NCBI RefSeq assembly: GCF_023195835.1
Contig: NZ_CP096200.1
Location: 558,001 to 622,000, forward strand
Reading direction: 5' to 3'
From: Vibrio sinaloensis
GTDB lineage: Bacteria; Pseudomonadota; Gammaproteobacteria; Enterobacterales; Vibrionaceae
DNA: 64,000 nt
Made by a program: the position numbers and the translations under genes. The notes under the pieces are model-generated. The model saw only the letters and a program-made list of their open reading frames with translations, was not told the origin of the DNA and did no database searches. Below, piece after piece: positions 52,879 through 62,300 of this stretch. Numbering within the stretch: the first letter of the stretch is position 1; each line of letters begins with the position of its first letter.

Positions 52879-53457
52879 ATGAAAAACACTCTCGTTCTTA
52901 AATCTAGCATCCTTGGCCCACACTCTCAGTCAACACAACTGATTGATAAGGTGCTAGAAGGCAAATCAGGTATCATCGAGCGCAATCTTGCAGAAAACCC
53001 ACTTCCTATCCTGGATATGGATGTCGCGACGGCACTGCGCGGTGGTGATGATCTTACTGAGCAGCAGCAAGCGATTTTGGCGCTGTCTGATCAGCTGATC
53101 GACGAACTCAAAGCCGCAGACCAAATCGTGATTGGTGCGCCAATGTACAACTTTATGGTACCGACTCAGTTGAAAAACTGGTTCGATATGATTGCCCGCG
53201 CTGGTGTGACGTTTTCCTACACCGAAAACGGCCCTGTGGGACTTATCGACAATAAAAAAGTGATCGTAGTGACAACCCGTGGCGGCTTGCACAAAGACTC
53301 ACCACGCAACTCAATCGAAAGTTACTTAACGACTATGCTTGGTTTTATCGGCTTGACTGACGTTGAATTTGTTTATGCCGAAGCGCTCAACATGGGTGAA
53401 GAACAAGCTGAAGCTGCTCGTGAGCAAGCCACTCAAGCGCTAAGCGAACTGGTTTAG
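52879..53457 (+). CDS. azoR: FMN-dependent NADH-azoreductase
   Basis: 192 residues of the flavodoxin-like AzoR family. Motifs: the PMYNFMVPTQLKNWFD loop binding FMN, and TTRGGLHKDSPRNS. It reduces quinones and azo compounds with NADH. The ribosome-binding site is weak (GTGAGG). Monocistronic with a strong terminator shared with the convergent hdfR. Confidence 0.92.
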   Translation: MKNTLVLKSSILGPHSQSTQLIDKVLEGKSGIIERNLAENPLPILDMDVATALRGGDDLTEQQQAILALSDQLIDELKAADQIVIGAPMYNFMVPTQLKNWFDMIARAGVTFSYTENGPVGLIDNKKVIVVTTRGGLHKDSPRNSIESYLTTMLGFIGLTDVEFVYAEALNMGEEQAEAAREQATQALSELV

Positions 53458-53498
53458 CACTGGTTTAATCCCAATCGGATATAAACGCCCATAATGTA

Positions 53499-53527
53499 AA
53501 AAGCCCAGCATTCTCTGCTGGGCTTTT
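53499..53527. terminator. Bidirectional terminator between azoR and hdfR
   Basis: AAAAGCCCAGC / GCTGGGCTTTT with a 7-nt loop. Confidence 0.88.
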
Positions 53528-53548
53528 GTATTCATGGCAAATGGCAAG

Positions 53549-54442
53549 TTACTCGTCGACAGGCAGATCCGCCATCTGTTGAAAACTAAAGGCGGTGACT
53601 GGATCGATCGTTTTCACCATCTCTTCCACTTGCTTAATCGCTTCAATCGAACTGCTCGCTTTACGATAGCTGAGATAAATCGGGCGACACCAAGCTTGTA
53701 CCCCGTTCACTTCGTGCAGTTGCCCGCCCGCTAGGAACGGCTGAACTAATGAGTCGGGCAAATAGGCACTGCCGCCTTTCTCGAGAATAAAATCTAGGGC
53801 AATACGTGCGTTAGAGGTGCGCAGATAAGGCGCGGGGATTTTTGGGTGGCGCTCGGCGTGCTCTGAGGCAAATTTTGTTCCCCAGTCAACGTACACATAC
53901 TTAGACTCAAACACCGACTCGACACTGTCTGCTTCGGTCGAGACTAGGGTCAGCACCACGTCCGCCACTTTTTTGCAGTGCAACTCATCCGCTTTAATCT
54001 GATCAAAGGCAAACGCCATATCTAGGGTACGCTCCTGCAAATTTCGGGTCAGCGCTTCTCGGCCCATGATCTCGGCAATAAAGCCGTATCCGTCAAACTC
54101 GTCGGTGATTAACGAGAGGCAGTTTTGCAAATAGGCATCCCAAACATTTGGGGTGCCTCCTAAGGTCAGCTGTAGGCCCTTACCGCTCTCTAGGGATAGC
54201 TCCATCTTGGCTTGTTGCAAAGTGCTGACCATCACCTCGGCGTAGCTTATCAACCGCTCACCTGATGATGTCAATTTGATGTTGTTGCGATCACGGATAA
54301 ACAACTGGGTATCGAAGTAGCTCTCAAGCTGCTTGATTCGCGCACTCACTGCCGCTTGGGTAATGTAAAGATTCTCGGCAGCTTTGCCAAAGTGTCTGAC
54401 CTGCGCCAATTCTAGAAAGGTTCTGAAGACTTTTACGTCCAT
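53549..54442 (-). CDS. hdfR: LysR-family regulator HdfR
   Basis: 297 residues. The N-terminal winged helix (TFLELAQVRHFGKAAENLYITQAAVSARIKQLE, with FIRDRNNIKLTSSGE) is very like E. coli HdfR. The rest is a periplasmic-binding-like effector domain. The divergent neighbour is maoP, the same pairing as in E. coli, which supports the name. In E. coli HdfR represses flhDC. Confidence 0.87.
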   Translation of the reverse strand: MDVKVFRTFLELAQVRHFGKAAENLYITQAAVSARIKQLESYFDTQLFIRDRNNIKLTSSGERLISYAEVMVSTLQQAKMELSLESGKGLQLTLGGTPNVWDAYLQNCLSLITDEFDGYGFIAEIMGREALTRNLQERTLDMAFAFDQIKADELHCKKVADVVLTLVSTEADSVESVFESKYVYVDWGTKFASEHAERHPKIPAPYLRTSNARIALDFILEKGGSAYLPDSLVQPFLAGGQLHEVNGVQAWCRPIYLSYRKASSSIEAIKQVEEMVKTIDPVTAFSFQQMADLPVDE

Positions 54443-54637
54443 TATTTTTCCTCTGCCAACAAGCGTTTAAAGGTAGCAAGTTGCTCGTTTTTTTTAATCT
54501 TTAGTTCACGAAACTGTTATCTAAATTCAATAAATATCTTCGATAGTGAGGATAAAAATTTTTTGTTTCTCTTTTGTTAAATTTAGGCCTAACTTTCGAT
54601 CTAGTTCAACCACGTAGGCATAATAGAGGCTACCGAA

Positions 54638-54997
54638 ATGTCAGACACTCAATTTCGTCATGGCAAAAAACGTTTTTACGACAACACTAAGTTTCCGCGC
54701 GGGTTCGCCAAGTCCGGTGATTTTACGCTTGGAGAGGAAGAAATACTAACCCTTTATGGCGACACTATGCTCGGCCTAGAGTCTGGCGAGTTAATCCCTG
54801 AAAACACGGAAGAAAAACATTTCGTAAAAGTGTTATCTAACCCGGGTAAAGCCAAGTCTAAATTAGAGCGCGTATGGCTCAAGTATGTTCAATTGGCACG
54901 CGGACGCAAACGCTTCCATACCCTAAATGGTCGCAGCAAACCCGACGCAAGCCTAGAAGATTATTCTGAAGATGCTAGCCTAGTCGAAGAAGACTAA
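54638..54997 (+). CDS. maoP: DUF413 protein MaoP
   Basis: 119 residues. Motifs FRHGKKRFYDNTKFPRGF and LGLESGELIPENTEEKHF are typical of the DUF413 family, including E. coli MaoP. In E. coli MaoP and a nearby site organise the Ori macrodomain. The pairing with hdfR is conserved. Whether a maoS-like site lies in the 195-nt gap I cannot say from memory. Confidence 0.9.
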   Translation: MSDTQFRHGKKRFYDNTKFPRGFAKSGDFTLGEEEILTLYGDTMLGLESGELIPENTEEKHFVKVLSNPGKAKSKLERVWLKYVQLARGRKRFHTLNGRSKPDASLEDYSEDASLVEED

Positions 54998-55013
54998 CCG
55001 ATTAAACACTAAG

Positions 55014-55042
55014 AAGCGGCTTTCGAAGGAAAGCCGCTTTTT
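55014..55042. terminator. Bidirectional terminator between maoP and the ureide operon
   Basis: AAGCGGCTTTC / GAAAGCCGCTT followed by TTTT. It abuts the stop of the leftward AllC-like gene. Confidence 0.88.
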
Positions 55043-56301
55043 TATTGATATTGAGAGAGAAACGCTGCCATGACTTTTAACCCAGCAGCCACGTCTTCAG
55101 CCAGTATCGACTCCGCCGGATGGTGACTCACTCCACCTTTGCAGCGAACAAACAACATGGTGGTGGGTACCTTGTTGGCAAACAGCATCGCATCATGGCC
55201 AGCTCCCGATACCAAGGCCTCGCCCCCGTCAGTGCACTGAGCGATGGTGTCTGAGAGTGTTTGCGTCACGTGTTCATCGCAAGCGACCGCTGACGCATTG
55301 TGGGTTTGTGTCCACTCCAATCTTAACCCCTGGCGGGCAGCGGTTGACGCTAAATTCGCATTCAAAGCGTCGATCAACTCATCACGATTGCTATCGCTTA
55401 AGCTCCTGACATCTAAACTCAGATTCACTCTGCCAGGTATCACATTGACCGCCCCGGGCAATACTTGTAGCCGTCCCACTGTCGCCACAACCGGGCAAGG
55501 TGCTTGCGTGTATTCCATCACCCTGTTATTGACTTGTGTTATCCACTCACTGACCACCACCAGTGGATCGCGACGTAAGTTCATCGGCACTGTACCCGCA
55601 TGCCCAGCATCGCCAATCACACTGATTTCAAATCGTCTCGCGCCGGCTATCCCTTTGACCGCCGCCAATGGTCGATCAACTTGTTCGAGGACAGGGCCTT
55701 GCTCAATATGAGTTTCGAAATAGAGCAAAACCTCGTCAAAATTGATGGCTGCTTGCTCAACATCATCCATATCTAAACCAAAGTCATCCATCGCTCGGCT
55801 AAGCGATACCCCGTCAGAGTCACAGAGATCTTGCCAACTCGATTTCCAATCACCCGTTACCGCGGAGCTTCCGAGCAGTGTCGAACCAAAACGGGTGCCC
55901 TCTTCATCGCCAAACCCAACCACATCAAGGTGAAAATCAAACTGGATCTGCTGCTCGGCGAAAAACTTGAGCAGTACCAAAGGGGCAACCACGCCCAACA
56001 TCCCATCATAACGTCCGCCATTAGGTACGGTGTCAGTGTGCGAACCCATGATAATGCGCTTAGCTGCTGGGTTAACACTCGGCAGTCGAATCCATTGATT
56101 GCCCGCACTGTCTTGCCAACTTTGTAGCGCTGAAGAGTTTGCCCAGCGGGCCAACTGCTGATTGGTCTGTTTGTGCTCAGGCGTTAAGTATCGGCGATCG
56201 ATCATGCCCTCGACTTGAGTGTATTTTGCGAGGTCGTCACAGTAAGCCATCACCTGATCAGCCAAGCGCCTAGCCTGTGAACAAGAAAGCGCATTTGCCA
56301 T
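55042..56301 (-). CDS. allC: M20-family ureide amidohydrolase, AllC-like
   Basis: 419 residues from ATG 56301, one base after the stop of the upstream gene; GAGG lies 9 nt before. E. coli AllC has 411. Metal ligands are visible: His and Asp in MGSHTDTVPNGGRYDGMLGV, Glu pair in GFGDEEGTRFGS, His in YFETHIEQGPVLE, His in GAGHDAMLF. Family members hydrolyse allantoate or N-carbamoyl amino acids. Context with an allantoinase and PucG points to allantoate to ureidoglycine. It is the last gene of the operon. Confidence 0.85.
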   Translation of the reverse strand: MANALSCSQARRLADQVMAYCDDLAKYTQVEGMIDRRYLTPEHKQTNQQLARWANSSALQSWQDSAGNQWIRLPSVNPAAKRIIMGSHTDTVPNGGRYDGMLGVVAPLVLLKFFAEQQIQFDFHLDVVGFGDEEGTRFGSTLLGSSAVTGDWKSSWQDLCDSDGVSLSRAMDDFGLDMDDVEQAAINFDEVLLYFETHIEQGPVLEQVDRPLAAVKGIAGARRFEISVIGDAGHAGTVPMNLRRDPLVVVSEWITQVNNRVMEYTQAPCPVVATVGRLQVLPGAVNVIPGRVNLSLDVRSLSDSNRDELIDALNANLASTAARQGLRLEWTQTHNASAVACDEHVTQTLSDTIAQCTDGGEALVSGAGHDAMLFANKVPTTMLFVRCKGGVSHHPAESILAEDVAAGLKVMAAFLSQYQ

Positions 56302-56302
56302 A

Positions 56303-57532
56303 TCACGCACCCTCATTGTAAGTGGCGAGCGCGCTAGGGTAAGCGGCGCCTTGCTTAATCGGAACTCGAGCATGAACAAGCAGCGCTTCCAACGCTATCA
56401 GTGTGGTCAGTACGGTATCCAGACGTGCGTTGAACCCCATGGTGCCTATGCGCCATATCTTGCCATGCAAAGGGCCAAAGGATGTTCCAATCTCAATGTT
56501 AAACTGAGTCAGCATCGCACTTCGAATCACTTCACCATCTACGCCAGATGGAATGACCACCCCCACCACATTACTCATCTTATGCTGCTGGTCGCCAAAC
56601 AGGGTCAGCCCCATCGCACTCAAACCCGCTGCCATCGCGTTTCCGGCGCGTTGATGGCGTGCAATCACATTATCGAGCCCTTCTTCGAGGTTTATTTGCG
56701 CGCACTCTCTTGCTGCAAATAACATGCTCGTCGCTTCAGTATGATGATTGAGTCGCTCCTCCCCCCAATAATCGAGGATCATCCCGAGATCAAAGTAGTT
56801 GGAGCGAATTCTACTGCGATTGCCGGCGATATGGCCGTCATGACGAATCCCTGCTTCGACATGTTTGCGCGAACGGATAACATCGACCGCACGGTCACTC
56901 AAGGTCACTGGCGCTGAGCCCGACGGCCCACCCAAACACTTTTGCAAACCGGCAGAGACCGCATCGAGTTGCCATTGATCGGTGGCAAATTCGTTGCCCA
57001 CAATCGAGGCGGTGGCATCGCTATAAAACAGCACACCATGCTTTTGGCAGATCGCGCCTAAGTTTTCCAATGGCTGCAGCATAGTGGTTGAAGTGTCACC
57101 TTGAACAATCGCCAGCAGCTTAGGACGATGTTTGACTATCGCCTGCTCTATCATTAAGTCTGGCACCACAGTCCCCCACTCCACTTCAAAGCCGATCACT
57201 TCTGCGCCCGCTCGCTGTGCAATCTCTTTAAGTAAATGACCAAAGCGACCCAGTATCGGCACCAGCACTTTGTCGCCTGGCTCGATAAGCGAAACCAACA
57301 CGGCCTCAATTCCGGCCCGTGCCGTGCCATCCACCAGCAAGGTGGCGGGATTATCGGTTTTAAACACTTGACGATAGAGCGCCATGGTTTGGTTCATATA
57401 CTCGGTCATCACTGGGTCGTATTGACCAATGAGCTGGTTGCTCATCGCTTGCAGCACCCGGGGATAGGCGTTGATGGGACCGGGCCCCATCAGCAGACGA
57501 GGGGGAGGGTTAAGTCTTTCGAACGTTGTCAT
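56303..57532 (-). CDS. pucG: PucG-like (S)-ureidoglycine:glyoxylate aminotransferase
   Basis: 409 residues of the alanine-glyoxylate aminotransferase family. The PLP-lysine is in SAGLQKCLGGPSG; PLP-binding residues in LLVDGTARAG and VQGDTSTT; N-terminal LLMGPGPINAYPRVL is typical. In B. subtilis PucG converts ureidoglycine and glyoxylate to oxalurate and glycine. The neighbours here make that reaction likely. Serine- or alanine-glyoxylate transaminase remains possible. Operon position 4. Confidence 0.85.
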   Translation of the reverse strand: MTTFERLNPPPRLLMGPGPINAYPRVLQAMSNQLIGQYDPVMTEYMNQTMALYRQVFKTDNPATLLVDGTARAGIEAVLVSLIEPGDKVLVPILGRFGHLLKEIAQRAGAEVIGFEVEWGTVVPDLMIEQAIVKHRPKLLAIVQGDTSTTMLQPLENLGAICQKHGVLFYSDATASIVGNEFATDQWQLDAVSAGLQKCLGGPSGSAPVTLSDRAVDVIRSRKHVEAGIRHDGHIAGNRSRIRSNYFDLGMILDYWGEERLNHHTEATSMLFAARECAQINLEEGLDNVIARHQRAGNAMAAGLSAMGLTLFGDQQHKMSNVVGVVIPSGVDGEVIRSAMLTQFNIEIGTSFGPLHGKIWRIGTMGFNARLDTVLTTLIALEALLVHARVPIKQGAAYPSALATYNEGA

Positions 57533-57572
57533 CTAAACATATCCTTATTGAATTATTCGACAAAACAAGCTG

Positions 57573-58391
57573 TTAAAGCACCTGAAGCAGCATGCGCGCG
57601 CCGGTGAATGCCAGCACTAACGCAAACACTTTTTTTAGCCTCACACTATCAAGTTTTTTGCCAAGGCGAGCGCCCATTGGCGAAAACAACACCGTAAAAG
57701 GGACGATAAAAGCAAAGCCTAACCAGTTCACCACGCCAACATTGCCTATGGGTGCATCAACAGGTGCACTGCCAGCTAGCAGCATGGTAATCACGCCCGG
57801 CAGGGCAATAAGAAGGCCCACCGCGGCGGCGGTGCCGACTGCTCGGTGCGCGGGATAATTTAAAGCGGTGAGTGTTGGCACGGTTAACGTCCCTCCGCCT
57901 ATGCCGACCATCACGCTCAAGCAACCAATACTTGTACCAATCACACCTTGTCCGGGCTTGGATGGCAGTTGCTTGGCAAGTGGCGCCGCATTGGCACGAA
58001 ACAACATATTTAATGCCGAAAGAGAAGCAATCACCCCAAATAGCCCAGTCAACCATGGACCGCCGACACGAGAGACCAACAAACTCCCCGCCACCACACC
58101 GATAACGATAAATGGCGCCAACCAACGCAGTAGTGGCCAATCCACATTGTCGTTATTGTGGTGAGCCCGTATCGACCTGACCGAGGTTGGCACTATGGTG
58201 GCCAGAGAGGTCGCGGTAGCAATCAGCATCGCTGACACAGGCTCTACGCCAAAGTATTGAAACAAATAAAAAAGTACTGGGACAATGACAATACCGCCCC
58301 CTACACCGAGCAATCCTGCTAACAGTCCGGCGATAACACCTGTCACCATCAGAGCAATGGCGATAGGTAAAAAATGAAACATCGATTCCAT
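57573..58391 (-). CDS. TSUP (TauE/SafE) family permease in the ureide operon
   Basis: 272 residues with eight or so hydrophobic segments and two copies of the family motif (GLLGVGGGIVIVPVLFYLF; GVNVGIGGGTLTVPTL-like near the middle). TSUP proteins move sulfite, sulfonates or small organic acids. In this operon export of a product such as oxalate, or uptake of a ureide, is plausible but not shown. 29 nt after hpxW. Confidence 0.85.
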   Translation of the reverse strand: MESMFHFLPIAIALMVTGVIAGLLAGLLGVGGGIVIVPVLFYLFQYFGVEPVSAMLIATATSLATIVPTSVRSIRAHHNNDNVDWPLLRWLAPFIVIGVVAGSLLVSRVGGPWLTGLFGVIASLSALNMLFRANAAPLAKQLPSKPGQGVIGTSIGCLSVMVGIGGGTLTVPTLTALNYPAHRAVGTAAAVGLLIALPGVITMLLAGSAPVDAPIGNVGVVNWLGFAFIVPFTVLFSPMGARLGKKLDSVRLKKVFALVLAFTGARMLLQVL

Positions 58392-58420
58392 GAAGCTTGA
58401 GTTCCTTGTTTTTGGTGTGA

Positions 58421-60007
58421 TTATCTGTTGTCGTTGGTTGGAATAACGATCGCCTTACCATCACTACGAGGATCGCTGGCGGCATGTGTTTGCTGGTCAG
58501 CGATGTGTATGGCGCCAGCGTGGCCGAAAAATTCAGCCATATCAGGTGCCGCGACCGCATCGTGTCCCCGCGCCAATAGTTGCTGACCGAATCGGCGAAA
58601 CAGAGACTCCCCCACTTTGAGATTGTCTTCTGACTTACCCCAGGTTTTACCTAGCAGCCAGCGCGGCGCAGCGAGGGATGACTGCAAGTCCATTTGTTGA
58701 ATCAAGTAACGCCATATGATGGCGGCTTGCGTTTGTGGTTGCCCCTCGCCCCCCATGGTGCCGTACACCAATCGCTCACCATTGCTTAAAAGAGCCATTG
58801 GCGGATTGAGCGTATGCATCGGCTGTCGATTAGGCGCAATGGCATTGGGGTGAGACGGGTCCTGATTGAAGCCTAAACAGCGGTTATTCCACACCACGCC
58901 TGTATCGGGATCGACTAAGCCGGAGCCAAACTCCCAGTAAAGGCTTTGAATGTAACTGACCGCCAAACCCTCTTGGTCTACCACCCCCATCCAAACCGTA
59001 TCGCCAATCGGGCCTGGTGTTGGCCACGGCGCAGCTTGCGGGGTGATAGCTTGGTACTGACGGGGCAGCTCAGTCTGAGTCAACCTTTGCCGCATCTGAT
59101 GGTCGCAATCTTCAGCATCACTTAACCGAGCATTGCGCCACGCAAACGCCACTTTGACACTTTCGACCAAGTGATGAAGCGCGTACTCTTCGCCCTGCAA
59201 TGTATTCCAGAAATCTTGAGGCTGATTGGCGCTTAACACCATCTGATCGAGCAAACCAATGATATTGAGTGACGCACCGCCTTGAGTTGGCGCGCCGAGA
59301 TTATAAAAGTCGCCCCATTGGGTACTTACCCTGAGCGGCTGACACCACTTGGCCTTGGTGGTTTGTATGTCTGCAAAACGGATTGGACTGCCCGCTTTGG
59401 TGAGAAAATCGGCATTGTCACGGGCTAGCGAACCTGTGTTCCACTCCTGCAACCCTTTCTCCGCCAATGCTCGATAGGTTCTGGCAAGCGCAGGAAGTCT
59501 AAGCTGCTCGCCTTGCTGATAAGGCTGGCCTTGGTTAAAGAAAACCGTTTCTAGCCCTTGTCCCGGATACTCCGCGGCAAGTTTCACCATGGCGTGATGG
59601 AGCGTTTCTGTCACTTTGAAGCCTTGCTCTGCATACTCAATCGCAGGAGCGAATATCTGTTGTAGCGACAGGCTTCCTGCAAATCGTTCCCGCGCGGTTT
59701 GCCAACCCGCTACCGCGCCCGCGGTGGTTAGCGCGCTCTTCGCACCGCGCTGATGCTGACCAAACTCCACATGCTGAAGATCGGCAGCCGCTTTTCCCGC
59801 TGCATTGAGTGCAATTGGCTCATTACCTGGGCGATGGATAAGCCAGAAGCCATCGCCGCCTAAGCTCGTCATGTGCGGATACACCACGGTCAGTGCACTC
59901 GCCATCGCGATACAAGCTTCAATCGCATTGCCGCCTTGCTGGAGAATCCTTTCTCCTGCTTGAGTGGCCAAATAGTGCGGCGCCGTTACCGCTGCTTGGT
60001 AAGACAT
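58421..60007 (-). CDS. hpxW: Gamma-glutamyltransferase-family enzyme, probable oxamate amidohydrolase HpxW
   Basis: 528 residues from ATG 60007 (AAGGAG 8 nt upstream); Klebsiella HpxW has about the same length. N-terminal nucleophile family: the new N-terminal Thr after self-cleavage is expected in IGDTVWMGVVDQEG. No signal peptide, so it is cytoplasmic, unlike true GGT. HpxW hydrolyses oxamate to oxalate and ammonia at the end of the ureide route. Alternative: another GGT-like amidohydrolase. Context favours HpxW. Confidence 0.82.
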   Translation of the reverse strand: MSYQAAVTAPHYLATQAGERILQQGGNAIEACIAMASALTVVYPHMTSLGGDGFWLIHRPGNEPIALNAAGKAAADLQHVEFGQHQRGAKSALTTAGAVAGWQTARERFAGSLSLQQIFAPAIEYAEQGFKVTETLHHAMVKLAAEYPGQGLETVFFNQGQPYQQGEQLRLPALARTYRALAEKGLQEWNTGSLARDNADFLTKAGSPIRFADIQTTKAKWCQPLRVSTQWGDFYNLGAPTQGGASLNIIGLLDQMVLSANQPQDFWNTLQGEEYALHHLVESVKVAFAWRNARLSDAEDCDHQMRQRLTQTELPRQYQAITPQAAPWPTPGPIGDTVWMGVVDQEGLAVSYIQSLYWEFGSGLVDPDTGVVWNNRCLGFNQDPSHPNAIAPNRQPMHTLNPPMALLSNGERLVYGTMGGEGQPQTQAAIIWRYLIQQMDLQSSLAAPRWLLGKTWGKSEDNLKVGESLFRRFGQQLLARGHDAVAAPDMAEFFGHAGAIHIADQQTHAASDPRSDGKAIVIPTNDNR

Positions 60008-60053
60008 ACTCTCTCCTTGTGTTCGATATCCTTGTGGGCCTATTTTTTTTGCG

Positions 60054-62174
60054 TTATGGATGGGGTGCTTGGCCAATGAATGGAAACGCAGTGGCGAACT
60101 CAATCAAGGCTATATCGGATTGCTCACGACCCAGTAGACTCAATCCATGAGGAAGATCGCCATCAATAAACACCGGACACTGCAACTGCGGCCAACCGCT
60201 CAACCCTGCGATTGAGGTTAAACCGAGCAGAGCATCGCGCTGACACTCGGGATCGTCATCAATCAAAGGGGCGATCGATGGGACGGTCGGCATGATTAGC
60301 GCCGCGCCCTGGGGCAACCACTGAGACTGATGCTGTTGCCACAGCCGCCAGTCCTGCTCAGCTTTTGCTAGTGTGTCGCGGCCAGATTCCTGTGCGAGCA
60401 GGGACTGCCCCCAACGTAATCGCTGCTGAATGTCAGCGCCAAAAGCAGTCATGTGCTGATTCAGCCAGTCGCCATGGGCGCTCCATATCGACTCAGCTTG
60501 CAAAGCCGCGAAGCAATTTTTGCGCTCTGTTGCGTTTAAAATCGGTGGAGAGAGGCTATGTTTGGCGCACTCGGCCTGTTGATACCAGCGCCACGCATAG
60601 TCACGAAGCTTTGGATCAACACCTTGCCAAATCGCATCACACCAAACTAGGGTATCTATGCTCTGGGCCTTGTTCTGATCCTTCCAATCGGCGCTAGAGT
60701 TGTCTTCCACCTCAGCTTCACTTTGCAGGGCAAGGATCGCCAGCCGCAATGACTCAAGATCGCGCGTTAACACGCCTGCGGTATCAAACCTAGGGGCTAA
60801 CGGCACTAACCCTGAGGTCGATACGCTGCCATAGGTTGGGCGCAGCCCATATAAACCACAATAGCTGGCCGGAACTCGGATTGAGCCGCCGGTGTCAGTC
60901 GCCAGCCCAATGTCAGATTCTTTGCGCGCCACCGAAACCGCAGCACCAGAGCTTGAGCCGCCGCTAAGGCGCTGTTTATCGAGAGGATTGCGTGACACAC
61001 CATAATGCGCATTACTGCCCTGCAGCGAGTAGGCCAGTTCGTCGAGCTGCGTCTTATGGCTAAGATAAGCCCCTGAACGTTGCAGCAGAGACACCGCCTT
61101 GGCGTGAGCCTTAGCCGGAGTTGCACCTTTTAGCCATATCGGTGAGCCTGCGCCGGTGCGAAACCCTTGGACATCAAACAGATCTTTGACCGACACTCGC
61201 AGGTGGCTCAGTGGCCCTTGTCGAGTCGAGAGGTTGCAGCCAGAAATATCGGCGCTATGGTGACGTTGTTCTGGGCAAGGTTGAGTGTGTTGCCAGTGCT
61301 CAGCAATTTGTTCGCGAGTTGCATACCAAACATCGGCAAACTGGCGGGTATAATCGATAAATCGACGTAATCCGGCCAACCTGCCAGGCCGACCAACCAG
61401 ACGACAGTGCAGACCAATGCTAAGCATTTTCGGGTTGTCGTTCCCTTCCGCATACAGCTCGTCAAACGCATCTTTTAAATACTGGAAGAACTGCTCACCG
61501 CTATTAAAACCTTGCGCAGTGGCAAAGCGCATATCATTGCTATCTAGGGTGTAAGGCACCATCAGCAAGGGTTTACTGTAATGGCAATCCCAATAGGGTA
61601 AGTCATCGGCGTAGCTATCGGCACAATACAAAATGTCGTCACGTTCAGCGATTAATTTTAAGGTGTGTGGACTTGTACGACCGGTATACCAGCCTCGAGG
61701 CTTAGCTCCGGTCATTCGCTGATGAATCGCGATCGCGTGCTCGATGTGCTCGCGTTCCTGCGCCTCAGTAAAATGTTGATAGTGAATCCAGCGAAGTCCA
61801 TGACAGGCGATTTCCCAATTTGCCTGCTGCATGGCCTGAACGGCTTGCGGGTGCTTTTCTAACGCCGTCGCGACAGCAAATACCGTAACGGGAATCTGTT
61901 GCTGGGTGAAGAGCCGATGCAGTCGCCAGAAACCCGCACGACTACCATATTCATAAATAGACTCCATGCTAAGGTGGCGATCATGGTAAGACTCTGCGCC
62001 AACAATCTCTGACAGGAATTGCTCAGATCCGAGGTCGCCATGCAAAACACAGTTTTCGCCACCCTCTTCATAGTTCACTACAAACTGCAGTGCAATCTTG
62101 GCACCATTCGGCCATTGTGGGTTAGGTGGATGGGCTCCGTAACCTACCAAATCACGAGGATAGTCCTTGGTCAT
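60054..62174 (-). CDS. Fusion of PuuE-type allantoinase and amidase-signature hydrolase
   Basis: 706 residues from ATG 62174 (AAAAGGA upstream). Residues about 1-305 are a polysaccharide-deacetylase-fold PuuE-type allantoinase: YPRDLVGYGAHPP, VNYEEGGENCVLHGD, EIACHGLRWIHY, GWYTGRTSPHT. Residues about 330-706 are an amidase: catalytic Lys in VSVKDLFDV, cis-Ser in SGGSSSGAAVS, nucleophile Ser in TDTGGSIRVPAS. PuuE opens allantoin to allantoate. The amidase may hydrolyse oxalurate, the step between PucG and HpxW, as the HpxY/AtzE amidases are thought to do. It is the first gene of the operon, with a RutR-like site in its promoter. Confidence 0.88.
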   Translation of the reverse strand: MTKDYPRDLVGYGAHPPNPQWPNGAKIALQFVVNYEEGGENCVLHGDLGSEQFLSEIVGAESYHDRHLSMESIYEYGSRAGFWRLHRLFTQQQIPVTVFAVATALEKHPQAVQAMQQANWEIACHGLRWIHYQHFTEAQEREHIEHAIAIHQRMTGAKPRGWYTGRTSPHTLKLIAERDDILYCADSYADDLPYWDCHYSKPLLMVPYTLDSNDMRFATAQGFNSGEQFFQYLKDAFDELYAEGNDNPKMLSIGLHCRLVGRPGRLAGLRRFIDYTRQFADVWYATREQIAEHWQHTQPCPEQRHHSADISGCNLSTRQGPLSHLRVSVKDLFDVQGFRTGAGSPIWLKGATPAKAHAKAVSLLQRSGAYLSHKTQLDELAYSLQGSNAHYGVSRNPLDKQRLSGGSSSGAAVSVARKESDIGLATDTGGSIRVPASYCGLYGLRPTYGSVSTSGLVPLAPRFDTAGVLTRDLESLRLAILALQSEAEVEDNSSADWKDQNKAQSIDTLVWCDAIWQGVDPKLRDYAWRWYQQAECAKHSLSPPILNATERKNCFAALQAESIWSAHGDWLNQHMTAFGADIQQRLRWGQSLLAQESGRDTLAKAEQDWRLWQQHQSQWLPQGAALIMPTVPSIAPLIDDDPECQRDALLGLTSIAGLSGWPQLQCPVFIDGDLPHGLSLLGREQSDIALIEFATAFPFIGQAPHP

Positions 62175-62274
62175 ATGATTCCTTTTCTGCTTAACATGGT
62201 GAATCGACTCGCGTTCACTCTTAACACCGCCCACAAGATGTAAACGGTTTGATTATTTTTTGTTAAGCAAAAAT

Positions 62275-62290
62275 CTGACCAAGTGTTCAG
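62275..62290. promoter_or_regulatory. RutR-like operator at the ureide operon promoter
   Basis: CTGACCAAGTGTTCAG matches the E. coli RutR consensus TTGACCA-N2-TGGTCAA except at the outer bases and one inner base. It lies 100 bp upstream of the fusion gene. An exact inverse copy occurs at 63159-63174. Confidence 0.6.
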
Positions 62291-62300
62291 GTTTTTCGAT

